Shown: in pieces, positions 53,584-61,635 of the stretch
How positions within the stretch are numbered: the first letter of the stretch is position 1
Layout: every line of letters begins with the position of its first letter
Assembly: GCF_018919395.1 (NCBI RefSeq)
Contig: NZ_JAHLME010000005.1
Coordinates: 186,001-250,000 of the forward strand
Length of the DNA: 64,000 nt
Direction of reading: 5' to 3'
DNA from: Geomonas azotofigens
Lineage (GTDB): Bacteria; Desulfobacterota; Desulfuromonadia; Geobacterales; Geobacteraceae
Notes under the pieces: model-generated
The model's database searches: none
What the model saw: the letters and a program-made list of their open reading frames with translations, nothing else
Told to the model about the DNA's origin: nothing
Made by a program: the position numbers and the translations under genes

Positions 53584-55613
53584 AACTTCTCTCCATGGCG
53601 CAATTGAAAATCCGCATCGGCATCGCCGTCGGCATCGTCATCGGCGCGGTCATCGGCATCTTCGCTTTGGGAGACAGCGGACCGGCGGCCGGCGAGCAGG
53701 TGCGGCAATCGCTGCTGATCCTCGTGCTCTGCGTGGTGATCGTGATCCTGACCCGCATCCTGTTCTCCCACCTGGGTCGCCTGGAGGAAACCCAGCGCAT
53801 CGTCCAGGGGCAGCGGACGGAACTGGCGCTCGCCGAACAGCGGGAGCGCAGCCGCCTGAAGGCGCTGGAACGGATCGCAAGCGACGCGGAACTGGATGAC
53901 CTGCTGGTGGATGTCGTGCAGTTCGTGGAGGATTGCCTGCCCGGATCGTTATGCTCCATACTCCTCGTCGACGAGTCCGGCGCGAGACTGCGCCACGGCT
54001 GCGCCCCCTCGCTGCCGCTCGAATACAACCAGGCGGTGGACGGGGTGAGGATCGGCAAGGGGAAGGGATCGTGCGGCACCGCGGCCTTCCTGCGGCAGCG
54101 CGTCGTGGTCGAGGACCTCGAACCGCATCCGTACTGGCACAACTTCCAACCGGCGCGGGATGCAGGTCTCAGGTCCTGCTGGTCCGAGCCGGTCTTCGCC
54201 AGTAACGGCACCCTGTTGGGGACCCTGGCGGTGTACCACCGGGAACCGCGCGCGCCCGGCAAGGAGGATCTGCACCTTTTGGAGTCGGCGGCCCATCTGG
54301 CCGGCATCGCCATCAGCCGGGTGCGGGCCGACGAGGGGCGCCACGTCCTGGAAGAGCAGCTGCGCCACAGCCAGAAGATCGAGGCGGTGGGACAGCTGGC
54401 CGCCGGCGTTGCCCACGACTTCAACAACCTGCTCACGCCGATCATCGTCTACGCCGACATGCTGCTCAGGATCTCTCCCGAGGGGAGCCCGCAGACACGC
54501 ATGATCCAGTCCATGAGTTCGGCTGCGCACAAGGCGAGCGACCTGACCCAGAAGCTCCTCTCCTTCGGGCGCAAGCAGGTCCTGCACATGAACCTGCTGG
54601 ATTTGAACGAGGTGATCTCATCCTTTAGGGAGATCATGCGCGCCACGGTAAGGGACAACATCCAGATCGACCTGCTGCTATCCCCGGGCGCCGCCAAGGT
54701 GCAGGCGGACCGCGGCCAGCTGGAACAGGTGCTGCTCAACCTCATCCTGAACGCGCAGGACGCCATCGAGGGAACCGGCTCCATCTGCATCGAAACCGGC
54801 CACCTGATCCTGGACGAGGAGTTCCACCGGCAGCACCCGGTCGCCAAGCCCGGCCACTACATCCTGCTCGCCTTCAGCGACGACGGCTGCGGCATGGCGG
54901 AGGAGACGCTCCGGCACATGTACGAGCCGTTCTTCACCACCAAGGAGAGCGGCCGGGGCACCGGGCTGGGCCTCGCCACGGTCTACGGCGTGATCAAGCA
55001 CCACGGCGGCTGCATCGACGTCAAGAGCCGCCCCGGGCAGGGCACCAGGTTCTCCATCTTCCTCCCCGCCAGCGCGAGTTCGGCCGAGCCGATCATGCGC
55101 CCGCCCGCCGGGGTGGCGCCGCCCGAGCAGAACGCCACGGAGAGGGCGATCCTGCTGGTCGAGGACAACCAGATGATCCGCGAGGTGGCCGCCGACCTGC
55201 TCGCCTCCTTCGGCTATCGGGTCCTGGTCGCCGAGACCCCGTCCCGGGCGCTGGAACTGGCGGAAGCGGAGGAACAGGGGATCGACCTGCTGGCGACCGA
55301 CGTGGTCATGCCGGAGATGACCGGCCCCGAGCTGTACGAGAAGCTGCTGGAACGCTACCCCGCCCTCCCGGTGCTCTACATCTCGGGGTACACCAACGCG
55401 ATGGTGCCGCAGGACGAAACGCCGCGCCAGGAGGCGATCTTTCTGGCCAAGCCGTTCACCCTGGAGCAGTTCATGGCGAGGATCAACGAGATGCTGTACC
55501 AGGTCAAGCCGCCCCAGGACGAGCCGCCACCGCTGGACCACCGGGCCATGGCCCAGCTCATCGAAGCACAGCAAGGCGCCGCGGCGCCGGAACAAAAGGA
55601 ACCACCGTCATGA
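53580..55613 (+). CDS. Hybrid histidine kinase (GAF-HisKA-HATPase-REC)
   Basis: A 677-residue protein: two N-terminal membrane helices with almost no loop (about 9-29 and 42-61), a GAF domain (about 100-250), HisKA with VAHDFNNLLTP, HATPase (NLILNAQDAIE, DDGCGMAEE, GTGLGLATVYG) and a C-terminal receiver (ILLVEDNQMIREVA, phospho-Asp in LLATDVVMPEMTG). ATG at 53580 overlaps the preceding stop. It lacks an extracellular sensor domain, so input probably comes through the GAF domain in the cytoplasm. Confidence 0.9.
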   Translation: MKLLSMAQLKIRIGIAVGIVIGAVIGIFALGDSGPAAGEQVRQSLLILVLCVVIVILTRILFSHLGRLEETQRIVQGQRTELALAEQRERSRLKALERIASDAELDDLLVDVVQFVEDCLPGSLCSILLVDESGARLRHGCAPSLPLEYNQAVDGVRIGKGKGSCGTAAFLRQRVVVEDLEPHPYWHNFQPARDAGLRSCWSEPVFASNGTLLGTLAVYHREPRAPGKEDLHLLESAAHLAGIAISRVRADEGRHVLEEQLRHSQKIEAVGQLAAGVAHDFNNLLTPIIVYADMLLRISPEGSPQTRMIQSMSSAAHKASDLTQKLLSFGRKQVLHMNLLDLNEVISSFREIMRATVRDNIQIDLLLSPGAAKVQADRGQLEQVLLNLILNAQDAIEGTGSICIETGHLILDEEFHRQHPVAKPGHYILLAFSDDGCGMAEETLRHMYEPFFTTKESGRGTGLGLATVYGVIKHHGGCIDVKSRPGQGTRFSIFLPASASSAEPIMRPPAGVAPPEQNATERAILLVEDNQMIREVAADLLASFGYRVLVAETPSRALELAEAEEQGIDLLATDVVMPEMTGPELYEKLLERYPALPVLYISGYTNAMVPQDETPRQEAIFLAKPFTLEQFMARINEMLYQVKPPQDEPPPLDHRAMAQLIEAQQGAAAPEQKEPPS

Positions 55614-56002
55614 ACAGAAGGGTAATGATCGTAGACGACAACGAGTACGTCAGGGCATCGGTGGACATCATCTGCGAGTCGGCGCAGCTAGAGTTGGCCA
55701 GCGCGTCCGGCGGGCCGGAGTGCCTGGAACAACTGGAGGCGGGGTTCCGGGGGGTCATCCTCATGGACATCATGATGCCCGACATGGATGGCTGGGACAC
55801 CATCAGGGAGATCGTGGACCGGGGGCTGTATCCGGGGAACGTCATCGTCATGCTGACCGGCATGGGGGAGCCCGACTCCAAGATGGAGGGGCTGCAGGAG
55901 TACGTCTCCGACTACATGACCAAGCCCTTCAGCCCGGACGAGCTGCTTGATTCCGTCGAGTACTACCTCACCCTGCTGAACGCCCCGGCCGACCATGAGT
56001 AG
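55610..56002 (+). CDS. Single-domain response regulator
   Basis: A 130-residue CheY-like receiver: acidic Asp9-Asp10 (MIVDDNE), phospho-acceptor Asp53 (ILMDIMMPDMDG), Thr in MLTGMG, Lys in MTKPF. No output domain. Overlaps the hybrid kinase stop (ATGA) and the CheB-like gene by 8 bases. It could carry phosphate from the two kinases to a diffusible target, or control the methylesterase-like protein made from the overlapping gene. Confidence 0.9.
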   Translation: MNRRVMIVDDNEYVRASVDIICESAQLELASASGGPECLEQLEAGFRGVILMDIMMPDMDGWDTIREIVDRGLYPGNVIVMLTGMGEPDSKMEGLQEYVSDYMTKPFSPDELLDSVEYYLTLLNAPADHE

Positions 56003-56564
56003 CAGGAACCTGGTGGTCATAGGGGTTTCCACCGGAGGACCGCTGACGCTCAAGGCGTTGTTCAAGGAACTGCCGCCGTTGGATGCAGCTTTCGTCATCG
56101 TCCTGCACATCACGCCGCAGATGGACTACCGCATCGCCCAGGGGCTGGCAGCGGTCGCCTCGATGCCGGTGAAGCTGGCCGAGGACGGCGAGTTCCTGAA
56201 AACAGGCCACGTCTACATGGCGCCGGGTGGGCTCCATCTCCAGCTGACCGGCAACAACCGAGTCGTCCTGTGCGAGGGGCCCCGGGTCAATTACGTGCAG
56301 CCGGCGGCGGACGTCACCATGCTCTCCCTCACCAAGCCGCTCAAAGGGAGGCTGATCGGCATCGTGCTGACCGGCATGGGACGCGACGGCGCCGACGGGA
56401 TCAAGCACATCCACCAGATCGGGGGCATCACCATGGCCCAGGACCAGCAGTCCTCCACCATCTACGGCATGCCCAAGGCCGCCGCCCAGACCGGCGCCGT
56501 CGACTTCGTCCTCCCCCCCAAGAAGATCGCGGGGAAGTTGATGGAACTGCTGCAGCCGATGTGA
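55995..56564 (+). CDS. Receiver-less CheB-type methylesterase
   Basis: A 189-residue protein equal to the CheB catalytic domain alone. Triad: Ser in IGVSTGGPLTL, His in IVLHITPQMD, Asp in VLTGMGRDGADG. No receiver domain. The separate response regulator gene overlaps by 8 bases, as if a two-domain CheB had been split into two coupled genes, although the regulator differs from the CheB receiver. Could demethylate the same receptor without CheA feedback or act on another target. Ends 6 bases before the convergent LysR gene. Confidence 0.88.
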   Translation: MSSRNLVVIGVSTGGPLTLKALFKELPPLDAAFVIVLHITPQMDYRIAQGLAAVASMPVKLAEDGEFLKTGHVYMAPGGLHLQLTGNNRVVLCEGPRVNYVQPAADVTMLSLTKPLKGRLIGIVLTGMGRDGADGIKHIHQIGGITMAQDQQSSTIYGMPKAAAQTGAVDFVLPPKKIAGKLMELLQPM

Positions 56565-56570
56565 GAAGGG

Positions 56571-57476
56571 CTACCGCTGCCGCCCCTGCCGCTCTCCCGG
56601 GGCGTGCTCCAGCAGGAAATCGACGAAGGCGCGGTTGGCGAGGGAAAGGTAGGTGTCTTTTTTCCAGGCGATGAGCAGGTCGAGGTGCAGCGGCGGATCG
56701 AAGGAAACCGCGGCCAGATCCGTGTCGTCGGCCACGACCATCTTCAGGAAGATCGATATCCCGGTGCCGTTGCGCACCAGCGACTTGACCAGCGAGAAGA
56801 GGTTGGTCTCGAAGATGATCCTGGGCGCGCTGCCGATTCCCTTAAGCGCCTCCAGGAAGAACTCCCTGATGTAGTACCCCTCCTTGTAGAAGACCAGCGG
56901 CTCCCCGATGAACTCCGCGAGCGTCACCGCCTGGCGGCCGGCGAAGGGGTGGTCCAGCGGCACGCAGACCACGATCTCCTCGCGCAGGAAACGGCGCACC
57001 TCCAGCGAAGGGGGAAAGGGTGCGCTTCCTCCCCCCGCCACCACCCCCATGTCCAGCTCCCCCTCCCCTATCATCTTCTGGATCCGCCCCGAGCCCTCCC
57101 CGAGCACGGAGATGCTCAACTGCGGGTAGGCCCTCTTGAAGTCGCGGAAGATGTCGGGGAAGAAGTAGGCGCTGATCATCGGGGTGATGCCGATTCTCAC
57201 CTCGCCCCTGGTGAGCCCCTTCAGCTCGGCCATCTCCAGCTCGGCGCCGCGCAGGTCATCCAGGATGCGCCGGGCGTGGGACAGGAAGATTTCCCCCTCC
57301 GCCGTGAGCGATACCTTCTTGTCCTGGCGGTTGAACAGGACCAGGTCCAGCTCCTCCTCCAGCTTCTTCACCGCCATGCTGACGGCCGGCTGCGCGATGC
57401 GCAGCGACTCCGCCGCCTTGGTGAAGTTGCTGAGCCGCGCCACCTCGAGAAAGTACCGCAACTGCCTGATGTCCAT
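56571..57476 (-). CDS. LysR-family transcriptional regulator
   Basis: A 301-residue LysR regulator: N-terminal winged helix (MDIRQLRYFLEVARLSNFTKAAESLRIAQPAVSMAVKKLEEEL shape, about 1-60) and a periplasmic-binding-like effector domain. It is divergent from an MFS exporter; the 113-base gap holds an ATAAG-N14-CTTAT dyad that is the probable operator. Such divergent pairs usually autoregulate the LysR gene and activate the transporter in response to its substrate; the substrate is unknown here. ACGGGG precedes the ATG. Confidence 0.92.
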   Translation of the reverse strand: MDIRQLRYFLEVARLSNFTKAAESLRIAQPAVSMAVKKLEEELDLVLFNRQDKKVSLTAEGEIFLSHARRILDDLRGAELEMAELKGLTRGEVRIGITPMISAYFFPDIFRDFKRAYPQLSISVLGEGSGRIQKMIGEGELDMGVVAGGGSAPFPPSLEVRRFLREEIVVCVPLDHPFAGRQAVTLAEFIGEPLVFYKEGYYIREFFLEALKGIGSAPRIIFETNLFSLVKSLVRNGTGISIFLKMVVADDTDLAAVSFDPPLHLDLLIAWKKDTYLSLANRAFVDFLLEHAPGERQGRQR

Positions 57477-57511
57477 GTCGACCCCGTAAATAAATAATTA
57501 CTATCGAAGCG

Positions 57512-57535
57512 ATAAGCATTATATATTTTTCTTAT
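57512..57535. promoter_or_regulatory. Probable LysR operator between the divergent genes
   Basis: ATAAG (57512-57516) and CTTAT (57531-57535) form a perfect 5-base inverted repeat with a 14-base AT-rich centre, containing the T-N11-A pattern of LysR boxes. It sits 36 bases from the LysR ATG and 55 from the exporter ATG. Confidence 0.6.
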
Positions 57536-57589
57536 GACACAGCAAAGACTATAGTTGCTTGGAAACGGCGGCTGACCACGGGGAGAAAA

Positions 57590-58822
57590 ATGGGATCCAT
57601 CAAGAGCGGCACCAAAAGATACCGGCAGATCAACTGGGCCTTCTTCTGCGCGGGCTTCGTCACGTTCATCACGCTCTACGACGTGCAGCCGCTTTTGCCG
57701 GTCTTCACCCGCGAGTTCGGTGTCAACGCCATGTTCGCGAGCCTGCCGCTTTCGGTCACCTCCTGCGCCCTCGCCGTCTCCATGCTGTTCGCCGGCACCA
57801 TCTCCGAGACCCTGGGGAGAAAAACCGTGATGGTCGCTTCGCTGGTGACCACCTCGGTCCTGGCCTACCTCACCTCCCAGACCCAGAGCCTGGAGCAACT
57901 GGTCGCGGTGAGGTTCCTGCAGGGGATCGCACTGGCGGGCCTTCCCGCCGTCGCCCTCGCCTATCTCAGCGAGGAGATCGCCCCCGCTTCGCTCACCTCG
58001 GCCATCGGCCTCTACATCAGCGGCAACGCCATCGGTGGCATGACCGGCAGGATCTTCACGGCCACCATGGCGGAAGCGACCTCCTGGCGCACCGCCCTTG
58101 CCGTCATCGGCGCGGTCTGCTTCGTGCTGAGCCTCTATTTCGCCAGGAGCCTTCCCCCTTCCGAGAACTTCAAGAAGCGTCCGTTCGCCGCGCGCTACCT
58201 GTTCAGCTCCCTGTACCGGCAGTTGCAGGACCCGGGGCTCATCTGCCTGTACGGGATCTCCTTCCTGATCATGGGGAGCTTCGTGACCCTCTACAACTAC
58301 ATCACCTTCAGGCTTCTGGGGGCGCCGTACCACCTCCCCGCCTCACTGGTGAGCCTGATCTTCCTGGTCTACATGCTGGGATCCTTCAGCTCCTCCATGA
58401 TCGGGGTGCAGGTGGAGCGCTTCGGACGGGGCCGGATGCTCTTTCTCACCATTGCCACCATGGTCGCCGGGGCGGTTTTCACCGTTAGCCGTGACCTCGG
58501 CACCATCGTCACCGGCATCGCCATATTCACCTGCGGTTTCTTCGGCGCCCACACCATCGCCTCCAGCTGGGTCGGGAGCCGCGCCAAGACCGCCCGGGCG
58601 CAAGCCGCCTCCCTCTATCTCTTTTTCTACTATCTCGGTTCCAGCGTTTCCGGCACCGTCGGCGGTGTGTTCTGGACCTCCTTCGGCTGGCAGGGCGTGG
58701 TGCTCCTGATACTGGGGCTTTTGGGAGCCGGGCTGGTACTGTTGAAGTTTCTCACCACTTGTGCCGAGGGGGATTGCCCCGCCCGCAGCGCCGTTGCCAC
58801 CCTGGACGTCCTGCGCAGCTAA
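57590..58822 (+). CDS. MFS transporter (YnfM-like arabinose-efflux permease group)
   Basis: A 410-residue 12-helix major facilitator. The loop 2-3 signature appears as GTISETLGRKTVMVAS (about 65-80), and helix 4 LVAVRFLQGIALAGLPAVALAYLSEE is the typical motif of the drug/arabinose efflux group. The LysR-MFS divergent layout resembles E. coli ynfL-ynfM. GGGGAGAAAA precedes the ATG. Substrate not predictable. Confidence 0.88.
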   Translation: MGSIKSGTKRYRQINWAFFCAGFVTFITLYDVQPLLPVFTREFGVNAMFASLPLSVTSCALAVSMLFAGTISETLGRKTVMVASLVTTSVLAYLTSQTQSLEQLVAVRFLQGIALAGLPAVALAYLSEEIAPASLTSAIGLYISGNAIGGMTGRIFTATMAEATSWRTALAVIGAVCFVLSLYFARSLPPSENFKKRPFAARYLFSSLYRQLQDPGLICLYGISFLIMGSFVTLYNYITFRLLGAPYHLPASLVSLIFLVYMLGSFSSSMIGVQVERFGRGRMLFLTIATMVAGAVFTVSRDLGTIVTGIAIFTCGFFGAHTIASSWVGSRAKTARAQAASLYLFFYYLGSSVSGTVGGVFWTSFGWQGVVLLILGLLGAGLVLLKFLTTCAEGDCPARSAVATLDVLRS

Positions 58823-58881
58823 GCCCTCAAGTTCCGGGCGTGCCTGCCGATAAAAGCCTCAGTAGTCAGGAGGAACACGGC

Positions 58882-59154
58882 ATGCAGGAACTTATTCGAG
58901 TAGCGGACGGGGTAGCCATCCCCCTGGAAATGTTAGGCACCTGGGATCGGGTGTCCGAGTTGGCCTCCAAGTACGGTCGCGTCTTCGAGGCCGACCTGGG
59001 GCGGCTGGGCTTCAACCTGCGTCCCATTTACCATCTCAACAACTACATCGGCGGCGAGCAGGCGATAGCCTTTGGCACGGCCACCTCATCGAGGTTGCAG
59101 TTCGTGCTCCGTCCCGACATCTACAAAGCGATGGTAGGCAGCGTCGTTCACTGA
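58882..59154 (+). CDS. Hypothetical protein, 90 aa
   Basis: A 90-residue soluble protein beginning MQELIRVADGVAIPLEMLG. AGGAGGAACACGGC precedes ATG 58882, which makes it a convincing gene. Composition is balanced, with no signal peptide, helix anchor or Cys. I do not recognise a domain. It follows the MFS gene by 59 bases and is followed by a strong hairpin, so it may be in the MFS transcript or on its own. Confidence 0.65.
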   Translation: MQELIRVADGVAIPLEMLGTWDRVSELASKYGRVFEADLGRLGFNLRPIYHLNNYIGGEQAIAFGTATSSRLQFVLRPDIYKAMVGSVVH

Positions 59155-59157
59155 GCC

Positions 59158-59186
59158 GGCGTCGCACGGTCCCGCCGTGCGATGCC
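59158..59186 (+). terminator. Strong stem-loop after the 90-aa gene
   Basis: GGCGTCGCACGG (59158-59169) pairs with CCGTGCGATGCC (59175-59186) around TCCCG, one G-T pair. No T-run follows; the next 90 bases are C-rich and G-poor, suggesting Rho-assisted termination. Confidence 0.55.
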
Positions 59187-59230
59187 AGCTTCACCCCTTC
59201 CCCCCCTCTCCCGCCCCCCATCGTCGAGCT

Positions 59231-59266
59231 CCCATCATTCCCATCATTCCCATCATTCCCATAACT
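59231..59266. repeat. 9-bp tandem repeat, four copies
   Basis: CCCATCATT occurs three times in perfect tandem (59231-59257), then once as CCCATAACT (59258-59266). Short tandem array in the intergenic region upstream of hcp; copy number could vary between strains. Confidence 0.8.
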
Positions 59267-59321
59267 CCCATCGCCGCCCACAAGACAAAAAAGATCCCCA
59301 AACCCACAAACCCGGTTTTTA

Positions 59322-59333
59322 TGACTTAGGTCA
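59322..59333. promoter_or_regulatory. FNR/HcpR-like palindromic operator upstream of hcp
   Basis: TGACTTAGGTCA: half-sites TGAC and GTCA with a 4-base centre, the layout of Crp/Fnr-family sites. A poor -10-like element (GTTACA, 59355-59360) lies at the distance expected for an activator at about -41.5. From memory, HcpR motifs with GAC/GTC half-sites precede hcp in related bacteria; the assignment is inference. Confidence 0.6.
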
Positions 59334-59512
59334 AGGTCGCGGTCGACATTAGCCGTTACAGTCACATCATCGAAGCGGTGCACAGGAGCCGACGGCTGCC
59401 ACAGGGACCGCTTCAACAGATCAAAGCAAAGCCAGGAGAATGGATGAAGACCTTTTTGAAGAACCTTTTCGGTATGGGAACGTCAACTCAAAACAACGCT
59501 AAGGAGGAAGTG

Positions 59513-61147
59513 ATGGACAACATGTTTTGCTACCAGTGTGAACAAGCCGCCAACGGTGGTTGCTCCAAAGTCGGTGTCTGCGGCAAGAAGCCGGAAGTAG
59601 CGGCTCTGCAGGACCTGCTCATCTACAACCTGAAAGGGATCGCCTTCTGGGCCGACCTCGCCCGCGAGAAAGGCGCCAAGGATGCAGCCATCGACCGCTT
59701 CATGCTGGACGGCCTCTTCACCACCGTGACCAACGTCGACTTCGACGCCGAGGAAATCGCCAAGCTGGTCCGTGAAGCCGCCACCCTGCGCAACCAGGCA
59801 CAGGCGCTCTACGAGAAGGCCAACGGCGCCCCCTACACCGGCACCGTACCCGAGGCGGCACAGCCCTTCCACGCCGGCACCACCTCCGAGCTGGTCGCCC
59901 TGGGCGCCAAGCACGGTGTGAAGAGCGAAGAGATCGACGCCGACGTCCACTCCGTCAAGGAAATCCTCATCTACGGCATGAAGGGCTACGCGGCCTACGC
60001 TCACCACGCCCTGGTGATCGGCCTCGAAAACGACGAGATCTACGCCTTCACCCACAAGGCTCTCGCCGCCACCCTCGACCTCAAACTGGGCCTCATGGAC
60101 TACGTCGGCCTCTCCATGGAGTGCGGCCGGATCAACCTGGTCACCATGGAACTCCTGGACAAGGCCAACACCGACAGCTTCGGCCATCCGGTACCGACCC
60201 CGGTACAGCTCGGCACCAAGGCGGGCAAGGCGATCCTCGTTTCCGGCCACGACCTGCGCATGCTCGAAGAGCTCCTGAAGCAGACCGAAGGCAAAGGGAT
60301 CAACATCTACACCCACGGTGAGATGCTCCCCGCCCACGGCTACCCGGGCCTCAAGAAGTACGCCCACCTGGCCGGCAACTTCGGCGGCGCATGGCAGGAC
60401 CAGGCCAAGGAATTCGTCGACTTCCCCGGCGCCATCATCTTCAACACCAACTGCATCCAGCGCCCGGCCGAGAGCTACAAAGACCGTCTCTTCACCTGGG
60501 GCCTGGTCCAGTGGCCGGACGTCAAGAACATCAACGGCTGGGACTTCTCCCCGGTCATCGAGAAGGCGCTCTCCCTCCCCGGCTTCGAAGAAGCCCCGGG
60601 CAAGGAGATCCTCACCGGCTTCGGGCACAACGCGGTGCTCGGCGTGGCCGACAAGGTCATCGACGCGGTCAAAGCCGGCCAGATCCGTCACTTCTTCCTG
60701 ATCGGCGGCTGCGACGGCGCCAAAACCGGCCGTAACTACTACACCGAGTTCGCCGAGCAGGTTCCGAGCGACTGCGTCATCCTGACCCTGGCCTGCGGCA
60801 AGTACCGCTTCAACAAGCTCGACTTCGGCGACATCGGCGGCATCCCGCGCCTGCTGGACATCGGCCAGTGCAACGACGCCTACTCCGCGATCCAGATCGC
60901 CGTGGCCTTGGCCGGCGCCTTCAACTGCGGCGTCAACGACCTGCCGCTCTCCTTCATCCTCTCCTGGTACGAGCAGAAGGCGGTGGCGATCCTGCTCACC
61001 CTGCTCCACCTGGGCGTGAAGAACATCAAGCTCGGACCGAGCCTGCCGGCCTTCATCACCCCGAACGTGCTGAACTTCCTGGTCGAGAACTTCAACATCG
61101 GCCCGATCGGCACCGCCGAAGGCGACCTGAAGCAGATCCTCGGGTAA
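59513..61147 (+). CDS. hcp: Hydroxylamine reductase / hybrid cluster protein
   Basis: A 544-residue Hcp. The N-terminal cluster motif is C6-x2-C9-x7-C17-x5-C23 (FCYQCEQAANGGCSKVGVC), the spacing of the [4Fe-4S] Desulfovibrio type. Hybrid-cluster ligand regions are visible: GLSMECGRI, SGHDLRMLEELL, THGEMLPAHGYP, FNTNCIQRP, and LACGKYRFN. Start: ATG 59513 follows AAGGAGGAAG and matches the usual family N terminus; an in-frame ATG at 59444, also with AGGAGA upstream, would add 23 residues. Hcp reduces hydroxylamine in vitro and handles nitric oxide in vivo. Monocistronic with its own terminator. Confidence 0.96.
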   Translation: MDNMFCYQCEQAANGGCSKVGVCGKKPEVAALQDLLIYNLKGIAFWADLAREKGAKDAAIDRFMLDGLFTTVTNVDFDAEEIAKLVREAATLRNQAQALYEKANGAPYTGTVPEAAQPFHAGTTSELVALGAKHGVKSEEIDADVHSVKEILIYGMKGYAAYAHHALVIGLENDEIYAFTHKALAATLDLKLGLMDYVGLSMECGRINLVTMELLDKANTDSFGHPVPTPVQLGTKAGKAILVSGHDLRMLEELLKQTEGKGINIYTHGEMLPAHGYPGLKKYAHLAGNFGGAWQDQAKEFVDFPGAIIFNTNCIQRPAESYKDRLFTWGLVQWPDVKNINGWDFSPVIEKALSLPGFEEAPGKEILTGFGHNAVLGVADKVIDAVKAGQIRHFFLIGGCDGAKTGRNYYTEFAEQVPSDCVILTLACGKYRFNKLDFGDIGGIPRLLDIGQCNDAYSAIQIAVALAGAFNCGVNDLPLSFILSWYEQKAVAILLTLLHLGVKNIKLGPSLPAFITPNVLNFLVENFNIGPIGTAEGDLKQILG

Positions 61148-61172
61148 TCGAACAAACAGCAGCATGAACAAC

Positions 61173-61206
61173 AAAGGCGGCCCCGGTAACTACCGGGGCC
61201 GCCTTT
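61173..61206 (+). terminator. Intrinsic terminator of hcp
   Basis: AAAGGCGGCCCCGGTA (61173-61188) pairs with TACCGGGGCCGCCTTT (61191-61206) almost end to end; TAGTTTT follows. A very strong, symmetric terminator. Confidence 0.92.
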
Positions 61207-61251
61207 AGTTTTGCCCTCACGCTCGGACTCCTCCCCCAGGAGGTGGGTACT

Positions 61252-61524
61252 TTACTCTTCCTTCTTATCCTCATCTGAAATCACGGTCACGCTTTCGCAG
61301 ATGATCTTCTTGCTCCCCTGCATGTCCGAATACTTGAAGCCGCCTCCCAGCGTGGTCGGCGAGCAGACGTTGTCGGGAGAATTGGCGTTGACCAGGCAGA
61401 TCGCACAGGTCACCGTCGGGTTGTCGGTGAGCTTCTCAACTTCATCGACCAGACCTTTGCTGTGCAAAAAGCAGATGTGATGTTCGTGGTCCCCTGCACA
61501 GATACACTTATCTTTCGATTCCAT
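61252..61524 (-). CDS. Small Cys-rich hypothetical protein, 90 aa
   Basis: A 90-residue protein with about seven Cys and three His: CICAGDHEHHICF near the N terminus and CAICLVNANSPDNVC in the middle, then SKKIICESV and an acidic tail (DEDKKEE). The C-x-C and C-x2-C spacing suggests a metal site. No signal peptide. ATG at 61524 with AGGGGGAAC upstream. It lies 111 bases from the end of ppk1 on the same strand. No family recognised with confidence. Confidence 0.65.
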   Translation of the reverse strand: MESKDKCICAGDHEHHICFLHSKGLVDEVEKLTDNPTVTCAICLVNANSPDNVCSPTTLGGGFKYSDMQGSKKIICESVTVISDEDKKEE

Positions 61525-61635
61525 CAGGTTCCCCCTGTTGTTTCTCTGGAGTGCGCCGCTCCTGAACCGGCACATCGAATATGCTATCCCTTTTAGATTT
61601 CCCTGTCATCTGACAACGTATCCATTGCTCACCTG

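Noticed and set aside
59231-59266. Tandem CCCATCATT units considered as a CRISPR-like array
   Set aside because: Unit is 9 bases without spacers; a simple tandem repeat.
59420-59440. GCAAAGCC near 59423 considered as part of a second GEMM riboswitch
   Set aside because: No P2/P3 stems, receptor strand or terminator; it is a chance match near the ribosome binding site.
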